From contig JAXLXW010000003.1 of assembly GCA_046327755.1 (NCBI GenBank), forward strand, positions 1-64,000: a stretch of 64,000 bases of DNA. The letters are read 5' to 3'. Positions 34,529-43,748 of this stretch are shown in pieces. The position numbers were made by a program, and so were the translations under genes. Every line of letters begins with the position of its first letter. The first letter of the stretch is position 1. The notes beneath the pieces were generated by a model, which saw nothing but the letters and a program-made list of their open reading frames with translations, was not told the origin of the DNA and did not search any database. Origin of the DNA: SCN-70-22 sp046327755 (GTDB lineage Bacteria > Gemmatimonadota > Gemmatimonadetes > Gemmatimonadales > Gemmatimonadaceae).

Positions 34529-37101
34529 GTCGTGGCCAGCTTGAGCACGTCGTTCACCACGCCGGCCGCGGTCACCTGCGGACCGGCGCCCGGACCCGTG
34601 ATCACCAGCGGGTTCTGGCGATAGCGCATGGTCGTGAAGACCACCTGGTTGTCGGTCCCCGAGAGTGCGGCGAAGGGCGACGTGCCGGGAACCGCCTGCA
34701 GCGAGACCGTCACGCGCTGCCGCGAGATGCGCGCGATGTAGCGCCATACCTGTCCCTTGTCACGTGCCTGGCGCGCCCGCGTTTCCCACGGGGCGTCCAA
34801 CTCGGCAATGCGGGACACGAACTCGTCGCGCCCCACCGTGCGCAGCGCCTCGGGGACGAGGGACTCCACCGCGATGTCCTTCAGTTCTCCCTGGTAGCCG
34901 ATGAGGCGGGCGAGGATCAGTGCCTTGCGCGCCACGTCCATCCCCGACAGGTCGTCGCGCGGGTCGGGCTCGGTGTACCCCAGCTGCATGGCGCGCTTGA
35001 GCGCCTCGGAGAACTTCTTCCCCTTGGACACTTCGTCGAGGAGGAATCCCAGGGTGCCGGAGGTGCATCCCTCGATCTTGAGGACGCGATCGCCAGACTC
35101 GACGAGCTTGTGGAAGGTGTCGATGATGGGGAGGCCGGCGCCAACGGTCGTTTCGTGCAGCATGCGGCGCCCCTGCGTCGCCGCGAGATCGAGGAGCGAC
35201 TTGGCATCGACCAGCGGTCCGCCGAGCGGGCGCTTGTTGGCCATCACGAGGTCCATGCCCGACGAGAGCGCGAGCTTGAGTGCGGGGAGCGTGTCGTCCG
35301 CGGTGACGTCGACGAGAATCGGGTGCGCCAGCGCATGGCGCGCGATCTCGCGCACCGCCTCGCTCGCCGTCGCGCCCTGCGCCCCCGGGACGGTCGCCAA
35401 CCCCTTGCCGGACGCCTTGTGCTTCACGAGCTCGTCGAGGCGGCGCGTGGAGAAGCCGCCCGCGTCGAAGACGAAGCCCGACCGGTCGATCGCTCCAACG
35501 ATGCGCAGCGTGACGCCGTCCTGCTTGGCGCGCGGAAGCATGCGGGCCAGCGCCCGCCCGATCTGCCCGAAGCCGAGCAGGACGACGTCCACCTGGTCGT
35601 GCCGCACGAGGCGGCCGCCGCCGATGCGGTTGAGCTGGAAGGCGCCGTGAATGCGGCGCACCGCCGCCGTGGCGTCGCGCGAGTCGACCACGACCGAGAT
35701 GTTGAGCTCCGACGAGCCCTGCGCGATGGCGACGACGTTGATCCCGCCGGAGGCCAGCGCGTCGAAGACACGGGCCGCGATTCCCGGCGTCCCCGACATC
35801 CCCAATCCCACCACGGCCAGGGTGGAGACGCCGGGGTGCATCTCCACGCCGTCGATGTCGCGGTGGGCGATTTCCTGGGCGAAGGCGGCGAGCAGGGCGC
35901 GCCGCGCCGTCTCCGCGCTCGCCTCCGGGACCGAGAAGCAGATCGAGTGCTCGGACGAGGCCTGCGAGATGAGCGAGACCGAGACGCGTTCGTGATGCAA
36001 CGCGGCAAAGGTGCGCGCCGCGATGCCGGGGACGCCGAGCATCCCGTTCCCGGTGACGGTGAGGAGGGCGAGCCCCGACATCGAGGAGATCGCCTTCACC
36101 GGGTACTCGCGCAGCGTGCGACGGCGCGAGATCTCCGTCCCCGGGAAGTCCGGATCCGCGAAGGGGCGGATGCGGATGGGGATGTTGCGGTCGCCTAACG
36201 GGATGAGGGCGCGCGGATGCAGGACCTTGGCGCCGTAGTACGCCAATTCGGCCGCCTCGCGCGGGGTGAGCTGCGGAATCACGTGCGCGTCGCTGACGAT
36301 GCGCGGGTCGGCGGTGAGGAAGCCGGCGACGTCCTTCCAGAGCGTGATGGCGTCGGCCTTGAGGCAGCGGGCAAGCAGCGTGGCGGTGAGGTCCGATCCG
36401 CCGCGCCCCAGCGTGGCGACGTGCCCCGACGCGGCACGTCCGAGGAAGCCCGGGACCACCGGCACGACGCCGCGCGCAAGACGGGGCGACAACTTCTCCC
36501 GGGCGGCCTTTTCCGTGGCGTCGAAGTCGGGGGAGGCGCCGCCGAAGGCATCGTCGGTGCGCACGATCTCGGTGGCATCGACGTATTCGGCACGCACGCC
36601 AGCCTCGACGAGCGCTGCGGCGAGGAGTCGCGCGCTCAACCGCTCGCCGCGGGCCACGATGTAGTCCGAGGTCCGCGGCGTGAGTTCGCGCAGGACGGCG
36701 AGCCCGCGCGCCAGGTGCTCGAGTTCATCGGTGAGCTCGAGGATCGCAGTCTCGAGGGGGGCGCGGCGCGCCTTGTCCTTCACCAACTCACGCGCCGCCT
36801 CGATGTGCTTCGTGCGCAGGGCGACCGCCGTCGCCTTGAGCCCGTCCGCGTCGCCCGAGGCCGCACGCGTCGCACCGTGCAGCAGCGCATCGGTGACACC
36901 CGCCATCGCGCTGGCGACGATGAGGCGTCCTCCGGGTTGGGCGGCGATGAGCGTCGCCGCGTGCCGGACGGCGGCGGCGTCGAAGAGCGAAGCCCCTCCG
37001 AACTTGTGCACGCCGAGCGTCTTGGCGCGGGGGCGGGCGGAACGGGACTTGGCCGGGGATTTCGTCGGCGCCTTGGCCGGGGCTTTGGCAGAAGGAGACA
37101 C
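34525..37101 (-). CDS. thrA: Bifunctional aspartokinase / homoserine dehydrogenase
   Basis: 858 residues from a GTG start. An unusual Lys/Ala/Pro-rich tail (SPSAKAPAKAPTKSPAKS) precedes the aspartate kinase domain (VHKFGGASLFDAAAV, GRGGSDLTATLLAR). Two ACT regulatory domains follow (LLTVTGNGMLGVPGI, LAVVGLGMSGTPGIAARVF), then homoserine dehydrogenase (VVLLGFGQIGRALA, VMANKRPLGG, DDLSGMDVARKALILARL). It catalyses the first and third steps of threonine synthesis; the ACT domains imply feedback by threonine. First gene of thrA-thrB-thrC. I see no attenuator in the 289 bases upstream. Confidence 0.96.
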   Translation of the reverse strand: MSPSAKAPAKAPTKSPAKSRSARPRAKTLGVHKFGGASLFDAAAVRHAATLIAAQPGGRLIVASAMAGVTDALLHGATRAASGDADGLKATAVALRTKHIEAARELVKDKARRAPLETAILELTDELEHLARGLAVLRELTPRTSDYIVARGERLSARLLAAALVEAGVRAEYVDATEIVRTDDAFGGASPDFDATEKAAREKLSPRLARGVVPVVPGFLGRAASGHVATLGRGGSDLTATLLARCLKADAITLWKDVAGFLTADPRIVSDAHVIPQLTPREAAELAYYGAKVLHPRALIPLGDRNIPIRIRPFADPDFPGTEISRRRTLREYPVKAISSMSGLALLTVTGNGMLGVPGIAARTFAALHHERVSVSLISQASSEHSICFSVPEASAETARRALLAAFAQEIAHRDIDGVEMHPGVSTLAVVGLGMSGTPGIAARVFDALASGGINVVAIAQGSSELNISVVVDSRDATAAVRRIHGAFQLNRIGGGRLVRHDQVDVVLLGFGQIGRALARMLPRAKQDGVTLRIVGAIDRSGFVFDAGGFSTRRLDELVKHKASGKGLATVPGAQGATASEAVREIARHALAHPILVDVTADDTLPALKLALSSGMDLVMANKRPLGGPLVDAKSLLDLAATQGRRMLHETTVGAGLPIIDTFHKLVESGDRVLKIEGCTSGTLGFLLDEVSKGKKFSEALKRAMQLGYTEPDPRDDLSGMDVARKALILARLIGYQGELKDIAVESLVPEALRTVGRDEFVSRIAELDAPWETRARQARDKGQVWRYIARISRQRVTVSLQAVPGTSPFAALSGTDNQVVFTTMRYRQNPLVITGPGAGPQVTAAGVVNDVLKLATT

Positions 37102-37390
37102 GTCGCGTTTTCCGTTGTGGGTCGGGTCGCGCGGAAGAATCTAGCGAGGTGCGACGCGCCGTTACCGGCTGCAATACCGGCCCGGCGTCGGGGATTGCCG
37201 GTGGACCTCACGCCGCCGCCGGTCTCCATTCGCAGCGCGCATCGAGCGGGGTGCGTAAAGAGCGCGAGGCTCCCGCCGCGCCGATCGCAATGGACGCGTC
37301 CGGCAGGGAGTCGTAGAGTACGCACGTCGTGCGGAACGCCTGCCGTTTCCGGCCCCTTCGCCCTTTCTCCCCATCCCCACGAGACGTCGC

Positions 37391-40246
37391 ATGTTCGACA
37401 CGGTCCCACCCCGAACGCCGCGCATTCGCCGCCTGGTCGCGAGCGCCGCGTTCACCCTCAGCGCCGGCACCGCGCTGGCCCTGAGTGCCGTCCCCGCGCT
37501 GGCGCAGGGGCGCGTCACGTCGCCGAAGGAGTTCTTCGGCTTCAACATCGGCGACGACTACAAGCTCGCCACGTACACCCAGTTCATCGACTACTGGAAG
37601 AAGATCGACGCCGAGTCCGATCGCATGGTGGTGCAGGAGATCGGCAAGTCGGCCGAGGGGCGCCCGCAGCTGATGGCGATCATCACGTCGCCGGAGAACT
37701 TCAAGCTCCTCGACCGCTACAAGGAGATCGCCCGCAAGCTGGCGATGGCCGAGGGGCTCACCGACGCCGAGGCGCGTGCCCTGGCCAAGGAAGGGAAGGC
37801 GGTGGTCTGGTTCGACGGCGGGCTGCACGCGACCGAGGTCCTCGGCGCGCACCAGCTCATCGAGACCAGCTACCAGCTCGTCAGCCGCAACGACGAGGAG
37901 ACGCAGCGCATCCTGCGGGACGACATCATCCTGGCGGTGCACGCCAACCCGGACGGGATGGAGCTCGTCTCGTCGTGGTACATGCAGGAGCCGGACGACA
38001 AGAAGAAGACGTTCGGGACCATCCCGCGGCTGTACCAGAAGTACGTGGGGCACGACAACAACCGCGACTTCTTCATCCTGAACCAGAACGAGTCGATCAA
38101 CATCGCGCGGATCCAGTACTCGGAGTGGTTCCCGCAGATCGTCTACAACCACCACCAGACCGGGCCGGCGGGGACGGTGATGTTTGCGCCGCCGTTCCGC
38201 GACCCGTTCAACTACAACTTCGACCCGCTCATCCCGTTAGGCATCGACATGGTGGGCTCGGCGATGCACACGCGCTTTGCGGTCGAGGGGAAGCCGGGCG
38301 TCACGATGCGCTCGGGGTCGAGCTACTCCACGTGGTGGAATGGCGGGCTCCGCACGCTGGCCTACTTCCACAACATGATCGGCCTCCTCACCGAGACGAT
38401 CGGGTCGCCGACGCCGATGGAGATCCCGCTGGTGGTGAACAACCAGCTCCCGCGCGCCGACCTCCCGTATCCCATCGCGCCGCAGGAGTGGCACTTCCGG
38501 CAGTCGATCGACTACTCGGTCACGGCCAACTATGCGGTCTTCGACCTGGCGTCGAAGCGCAAGGAAGACTTCCTCTTCAACATCTACCGGATGGGGAAGA
38601 ACATGATCGACCGCGGCAACCGCGACTCGTGGACGGTGACGCCCACCGAGGTTGCGGAGCTGACGGCCAAGATCAACAAGGAGCGCGCCGCCGGCGCGGC
38701 GACGGGGAATGGGCGTGACCGCCTCTCCGCGGCGCTCAACCCGTTTGGCGGGACGGTGCCATCGAAGTACATGGCCGACCTGCGCGACCCGGCCAAGCGC
38801 GACCCGCGCGGCTACATCCTCCCGTCCACGCAGGCCGACTTCGGGACGGCGACGAAGTTCATCAACGCGCTGCGCAAGGCCAACGTCACCGTGCATCGCG
38901 CCACGGCGGCGTTCACGGTGAACGGGAAACAGTACCCGGCCGGCTCCTACGTCGTGAAGTCGGCGCAGGCCTTCCGCCCGCACGTGCTCGACATGTTCGA
39001 GCCGCAGGATCACCCGAACGACTTCGCGTATCCGGGCGGCCCCCCGAAACCGCCGTACGACAACGCCGGGTGGACGCTCGCCTTCCAGATGGGGGTGCAG
39101 TTCGATCGCATCCTCGACGGCTTCGATTGTCCCTGCGAGAAGATCGAGGGGATGGCGACGCCTCCGGCGCTGACCGTCGCGAATGCCGGCGGGGCGAAGG
39201 GCTACGTGATCGATCCGCGCGTCAACGACGCCTTCCTCGTGGCGAACCGCGCCCTCAAGGCCGGCGCCACGGTCTATCGCGTCAACGATGCGCTCACCAT
39301 GGGGAACGTGACGCACCCGGCCGGCGCCTGGTACATCGGCGCCACCGGGGCCACCAAGGCGATCGTCGAGAAGGCGGCCAAGGAGCTCGGCGTCCCGGTG
39401 CACGCCACCACCGCCGGCCCGGGGAACGCCACCCGCGTCTCGCCCAAGCGCATCGCGCTCTGGGATACGTACGGCGGCTCGATGCCGTCCGGGCACACGC
39501 GCTGGCTGTTCGAGCAGTTCGAGTTCCCGTTCGACGTGATCTACGCCCCGACCATCGATGCGGGGAACCTCAAGGCGAAGTACGACGTGATCGTCTTCGT
39601 GACCGGCGCCATCCCGGCGGCCCGTCGCGAGGGTGGGAGCGAGCTGTCGGCGATGATGGAGCGCTTCAACCGCCAGCCCTCGCCTAACGAAATCCCGGCG
39701 CAGTACCGCCCGTGGCTCGGCCGCATCACCGCCGACAAGAGCATCCCGCAGATCAAGCAGTTTCTCGAGCAAGGAGGGACGGTGATCACGGTGGGGACGT
39801 CGACCAACCTCGCCTATCACCTCGGGCTCCCGGTGTACGACTACCTCGTGGAGAAGACTCCCACGGGTGAGGAGCGCGAGCTGCCGCGCGAGAAGTTCTA
39901 CGTCCCGGGCTCAGTGCTTCGCGCGAGCGTCGACAACCGCGTCCCGGTCGCCTACGGGTTGGACGCCGAGACCGACGTCTTCTTCGACGATTCACCGACG
40001 TTCCGCCTCGGGCCGGATGCCGCGCTCAAGGGGGTCCACCCGGTGGCGTGGTACGCGACCGATCGCCCGCTGCGCTCGGGTTGGGCGTGGGGGCAGGGCT
40101 TCCTGGAGGGCGGCGTTGCGGCTGCCGAGGCCAAGGTGGGCAAGGGGATGCTGTACCTCTTTGGCCCCGAGATCACCTTCCGCGCGACGCCCCACGCAAC
40201 CTTCAAGTTCCTGTTCAACGGCATCTACGCCGACGGCGGGAAGTAG
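37391..40246 (+). CDS. Exported M14 zinc carboxypeptidase-like protein
   Basis: 951 residues with a signal peptide (VASAAFTLSAGTALALSAVPALAQ). The carboxypeptidase domain has the zinc motif HxxE in FDGGLHATEVLGAHQLIE, NPDGMELVS and a third ligand region YNHHQTGP. The large C-terminal half (from about residue 480) is not recognisable as a catalytic domain and may be a glutamine-amidotransferase-like or adhesion fold, as in other long M14 proteins of soil bacteria. Probably periplasmic or secreted peptide degradation. Followed by a terminator. One TTA codon lies in CGTTAGGC at 38235. Confidence 0.9.
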   Translation: MFDTVPPRTPRIRRLVASAAFTLSAGTALALSAVPALAQGRVTSPKEFFGFNIGDDYKLATYTQFIDYWKKIDAESDRMVVQEIGKSAEGRPQLMAIITSPENFKLLDRYKEIARKLAMAEGLTDAEARALAKEGKAVVWFDGGLHATEVLGAHQLIETSYQLVSRNDEETQRILRDDIILAVHANPDGMELVSSWYMQEPDDKKKTFGTIPRLYQKYVGHDNNRDFFILNQNESINIARIQYSEWFPQIVYNHHQTGPAGTVMFAPPFRDPFNYNFDPLIPLGIDMVGSAMHTRFAVEGKPGVTMRSGSSYSTWWNGGLRTLAYFHNMIGLLTETIGSPTPMEIPLVVNNQLPRADLPYPIAPQEWHFRQSIDYSVTANYAVFDLASKRKEDFLFNIYRMGKNMIDRGNRDSWTVTPTEVAELTAKINKERAAGAATGNGRDRLSAALNPFGGTVPSKYMADLRDPAKRDPRGYILPSTQADFGTATKFINALRKANVTVHRATAAFTVNGKQYPAGSYVVKSAQAFRPHVLDMFEPQDHPNDFAYPGGPPKPPYDNAGWTLAFQMGVQFDRILDGFDCPCEKIEGMATPPALTVANAGGAKGYVIDPRVNDAFLVANRALKAGATVYRVNDALTMGNVTHPAGAWYIGATGATKAIVEKAAKELGVPVHATTAGPGNATRVSPKRIALWDTYGGSMPSGHTRWLFEQFEFPFDVIYAPTIDAGNLKAKYDVIVFVTGAIPAARREGGSELSAMMERFNRQPSPNEIPAQYRPWLGRITADKSIPQIKQFLEQGGTVITVGTSTNLAYHLGLPVYDYLVEKTPTGEERELPREKFYVPGSVLRASVDNRVPVAYGLDAETDVFFDDSPTFRLGPDAALKGVHPVAWYATDRPLRSGWAWGQGFLEGGVAAAEAKVGKGMLYLFGPEITFRATPHATFKFLFNGIYADGGK

Positions 40247-40280
40247 CGCCGGCGAACGTCGCAGCGGCTCCATGCAGGAA

Positions 40281-40308
40281 GCGGCGCCCTCCTACCGGAG
40301 GGCGCCGC
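40281..40308. terminator. Terminator between the M14 gene and the convergent hydrolase
   Basis: A perfect 12-bp stem (40281-40292 with 40297-40308) and TACC loop, followed by GTTCGTTTG on the plus strand. It can serve both convergent genes. Confidence 0.82.
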
Positions 40309-40348
40309 GTTCGTTTGCGTCTGACGGGATGTCGAGGTCCGAGACGAC

Positions 40349-41686
40349 TCAGGTGCTGGCGATGGCCGAGGCCAGCGCATGCGCCACCTCGGGGCGGCAG
40401 ATGTCGCTGTGGCTGGTGATGACGGCGTTGGCGTCGAGGTTGTAGACCCCCCCGGCGTTGAACGCGTACTGCTGCGTGGGGGAGAGCAGCTCGTGCGGCG
40501 TGACCTCGGGGGTCTTCTGCGCCCCGTTGCGCCCGATGCCGCCGTACTTGTCGTTCTCGTCGCCCAGCCCTGCGGCGACCTGCCCGCCCAGGCGTGAGGC
40601 GAGTGGATAGGCGAGCCCCACCGCCTTGTCCTGCGCCGTGTACGTGATGTAGATCGGGCCGGCGACCTTCTTGTCGCTGATCACCGAGCGAAAGAGGCCG
40701 TTGCTCGTTCCGTCGTACTTCTGCGCCAGGCCGTAGTGCGAGAAGGCGGCCTGCATGAGGAAGAGCGACGCGACGCGGTTGGCCGCTCCCTTGGGCATCG
40801 CGTTGACGCAGGAGGTCACGACGCGCCCGCCGAACGAGTGCCCCGCCAGGTGCACCTTGAGCCCCGGGAGTTCCTGCTGGATGCGCTGCACGACGGGGGC
40901 GAGCCCGTTGGCCCCGATCGTCCCGGCGCGCTCCTTCATCGTGAAGTACGTCGTCATGTTGAGCGCGTTGCGCACGCCGTCGAGCACCGAGCCGAAGATG
41001 TTGGCCGCCTGCCCGCTGTTGGCGCCGCCGGTCGCCCCGCCCGCTCCGCCGATCGACGTGGCCCCTCCGGTCGTTCCCCCGGGCCTGGCGCGGGGGAGGT
41101 CGAGGACGGGAGGGGAGAGGAGCTTCAGCACCTGGTCCCCCGGCTTCCCAGCGCCAGCCGCCGGCAAGGCATCGGCACCCGACTTCCCGGTCGGCCAAAA
41201 GCCGCGCAGCAGGTCGATGAACTTGCGCTGCGCCGCCACGTCGCCCTCGATCTTGTCGAGGAGCTTCTCCGCCGCGGCGAACTTGGCCTTGGACGCCTTG
41301 TCGGGGAATGCGCTGGCCAGCAGCGCGAGCTGCTTCTTGATCCCGGCGCGTGTGACCGACGAGCCCACGGAGTTTGCGTTCCCCGGCACGAGTTCCGAGT
41401 CGGCAAATCGCTTCGACGGCCAGAAGATCGCGACGACGCCGAGCTTGCGCGCCGCGATGCCGGGGACCGTGGCTGCGTCGAGCTCGGCGCGCAGGAACTT
41501 GAGATAATCACCATACCACTTGCGGGCGTCGGCGATGTCGTTGTTCCAGCCGTGCGAGAGGACGAGGACGTCGGTGAGCTCTGGGGCGCGCAGCGTATCG
41601 ATCGCCGCCTTCAGCTGTGCAGGGCCGAACTTCCCCTTGGCGTCGAACTCGAGTTCCGCATACGGAAAGCCGTTCTTGGTGGCCAT
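40349..41686 (-). CDS. Cytoplasmic alpha/beta hydrolase of unknown function
   Basis: 445 residues without a signal peptide. The nucleophile elbow GHSFGGRVV is preceded by a lipase-like strand (LKVHLAGHSFGG); VLVLSHGWNND gives the oxyanion region and VITSHSDIC near the C-terminus may carry the catalytic His. Between them is a Gly/Ala-rich stretch (GGTTGGATSIGGAGGATGGANSG). It starts 11 bases after the subtilase gene and is almost certainly co-transcribed with it. The substrate is unknown; lipid, ester or peptide are all possible. Confidence 0.78.
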   Translation of the reverse strand: MATKNGFPYAELEFDAKGKFGPAQLKAAIDTLRAPELTDVLVLSHGWNNDIADARKWYGDYLKFLRAELDAATVPGIAARKLGVVAIFWPSKRFADSELVPGNANSVGSSVTRAGIKKQLALLASAFPDKASKAKFAAAEKLLDKIEGDVAAQRKFIDLLRGFWPTGKSGADALPAAGAGKPGDQVLKLLSPPVLDLPRARPGGTTGGATSIGGAGGATGGANSGQAANIFGSVLDGVRNALNMTTYFTMKERAGTIGANGLAPVVQRIQQELPGLKVHLAGHSFGGRVVTSCVNAMPKGAANRVASLFLMQAAFSHYGLAQKYDGTSNGLFRSVISDKKVAGPIYITYTAQDKAVGLAYPLASRLGGQVAAGLGDENDKYGGIGRNGAQKTPEVTPHELLSPTQQYAFNAGGVYNLDANAVITSHSDICRPEVAHALASAIAST

Positions 41687-41697
41687 GGTGGGCTCCG

Positions 41698-43497
41698 TCA
41701 GACCGATTGAATGGTTCGCATGAGGTCCACCAGCCCGCGCCCCTGGAAGTAGCGATCGCGCTTGAGGTCGGTGGCGTTATCCATGAAGAGCTGCTTCACG
41801 CGCTCGGGCTGTCCCTGGAACTCCCGCCGCACCGAGAGGAAGGCGGCGATCGCACCCGAGACGTGAGGGGCGGCCATGCTCGTCCCGCTGTCCTCGATGT
41901 ACTGCACGTCGGCCGCCTTGAACCCCTTGGGAGACGACGCGCTCGGCGGCTGGCCCAGCATGTCCTCCTTCTTCGAGCCGGCGGCGCACGACACGATCTT
42001 CTCGCCCGGCGCCAGCAGGTCGGGCTTGATGCGCCCGTCGCCGGTCGGCCCTTTCGACGAGAAGAACGACGCGCCGTAGAGGTGCGGCATCTCCCGGTGC
42101 GTCGACCCGACCGTGATCGCCGAGTCGGCGTTGCCCGGGTCGTTGATCGTGAGGGCGAGCCCCGCCGACTTCACGCCGGTGAACTGCGTGTTCTGGAAGC
42201 CGTACCCCGAGTTGCCCGCGGCGACGACCACGACCACGCCGGAGCGGACGAGCCGATCGACCTCGATGCACAGCGGGCTTTGTCCGCAGGCGAACCACTC
42301 CGGATCGAAGTCGTAGCCGAGCGAGAGGTTCACGCCGTGAATCAGGAGGCGCCGCCCGCCCTGGTTGATCTCGTTCACGCGCTGGAGCGCACGGATGATC
42401 GCCGTCGTCGTCCCGCTGCCGTGGTTGTCGAGCACCTTCATGCTCACAAGCTTGCACTCCGGGGCGATGCCGGCGATCTCGGTGACCGGGCGAACATCGA
42501 CGCGGCGTTCGTTGCTCTTCTCCTCGCGCACGCTGTGCGCCGTGTAGACGGCCCCCTTCTTCCGCGGATTCACGGCCAGCGTCCCGCCGATGATCCCGGC
42601 CACGTGCGTCCCGTGGCCGAACTCGTCGTGCAGCGGGTCGCTGTTGTCCTCGTCGACAAAGGTCTCGTGCCGGATCGGGTCCTTGAGCACGAGGTTCTGG
42701 TGCGTGGCGAAGTGCGGGTGCGCGCCGTCGATGCCGGAGTCCATCACGGCCCACACGATGTCGCGTCCGCTGGCCTTGAACGCGACGCGCGCCGCGTCGG
42801 CCTTCACGGTCGAGACGCTCTTCGTGAGGCACGCCGAGACCTCGAAGTCGGGCCAGACGCGGTAGATGCGCCGCTGGTTCCACGCGTTGTTCGCCTGCTG
42901 CACGTCGCGCAGGACGACGTCCTTGATCTGCTCTTCGGTGAGCTTGGCGGCCACGTATTGCAGCGGGGAGAGTCGCGTCAGTCGCTCGCGATACGCCTCG
43001 CGATCCGCGGCGGTGAAGGCACTCCCGCCCTTGACCACCGCCACGATGTCGTCGATCACCTCACGGCGCGCGACCTCCCGTCCATCGTGGTAGTCGAGGT
43101 TGAGGTCGATCACGACCGCGAAATGCGGTGCAGCTGCAACCACGGCCTTGAGCCGCCCGTCGGTCTTTGCAGGGGGTTGCTCATCGAATCGCTTGACCAG
43201 CGGCAACGCGATGACGGTGCGGTCGAGTTGGCGCGGATCGAAGCCCTTGGGGCGTTGGGAAGGGCGGGGTGCCTCGCTCGGCGCTGGGGGGACGGCGGTG
43301 ACAGGCTTGGGCGAACGGGTCGGCTTGGTCGCCGGTTTCGCCGCGGGTTTCGCGGCGGGTTTCGCCGCGGGTTTCGCGGCCTGTTTCGCCGCAGGCTTCG
43401 TCGCCGATCTCGGGGGAGCCTTCGACGCTGACTTCGACCGCGCGGCTGGCTTGGTCGCACGGGTCGCGCGCGTCGTTCGCTTCTTTCGGGCCGCCAT
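41698..43497 (-). CDS. S8 family subtilisin-like serine protease with Lys/Ala/Pro-rich N-terminal tail
   Basis: 599 residues. The first about 65 residues are a basic, histone-H1-like tail with PAAK repeats. The subtilase domain has its triad: Asp in AVMDSGIDGAHPHF, His in GHGTHVAGIIGG and Ser in GTSMAAPHVSGA, with the oxyanion Asn in VAAGNSGYG. No signal peptide is seen, so location is uncertain. ATG 43497 is chosen over a TTG nine bases upstream. The C-terminus ends soon after the catalytic Ser domain. Operon partner: the alpha/beta hydrolase 11 bases downstream. Confidence 0.92.
   Translation of the reverse strand: MAARKKRTTRATRATKPAARSKSASKAPPRSATKPAAKQAAKPAAKPAAKPAAKPATKPTRSPKPVTAVPPAPSEAPRPSQRPKGFDPRQLDRTVIALPLVKRFDEQPPAKTDGRLKAVVAAAPHFAVVIDLNLDYHDGREVARREVIDDIVAVVKGGSAFTAADREAYRERLTRLSPLQYVAAKLTEEQIKDVVLRDVQQANNAWNQRRIYRVWPDFEVSACLTKSVSTVKADAARVAFKASGRDIVWAVMDSGIDGAHPHFATHQNLVLKDPIRHETFVDEDNSDPLHDEFGHGTHVAGIIGGTLAVNPRKKGAVYTAHSVREEKSNERRVDVRPVTEIAGIAPECKLVSMKVLDNHGSGTTTAIIRALQRVNEINQGGRRLLIHGVNLSLGYDFDPEWFACGQSPLCIEVDRLVRSGVVVVVAAGNSGYGFQNTQFTGVKSAGLALTINDPGNADSAITVGSTHREMPHLYGASFFSSKGPTGDGRIKPDLLAPGEKIVSCAAGSKKEDMLGQPPSASSPKGFKAADVQYIEDSGTSMAAPHVSGAIAAFLSVRREFQGQPERVKQLFMDNATDLKRDRYFQGRGLVDLMRTIQSV
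43331..43402. repeat. Six 12-bp tandem repeats encoding PAAK units
   Basis: Six consecutive 12-base units of the form GCGGGTTTCGCC inside the subtilase gene encode Pro-Ala-Ala-Lys on the minus strand; the last two units are degenerate. Confidence 0.85.
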
Positions 43498-43748
43498 GAC
43501 GGACAATCCGGATGATGAGGACGACCCTTGTTACAGCGTGCGCACCGCGCGAGCAAGACTGTGGCGTGCGCGCGGCGGCGCCGAACGGTTGCTCGACGCA
43601 CAGCGTACTCAACCGTGAACCTCCCATCTTCGTCGAACAGGCGGCAGATTCGAGCGACGCACGACGGTCGCCGCGTTCGCGTGGTGCCCGCGTCGCGCGC
43701 CCCACGCGTGCCGCGCCCAGTCCCTCCATTCTCACTCCACCATTCGTC

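Noticed and set aside
37102..37390. Threonine attenuator or riboswitch upstream of thrA
   Set aside because: No Thr-rich leader peptide or convincing terminator/antiterminator structure could be found.
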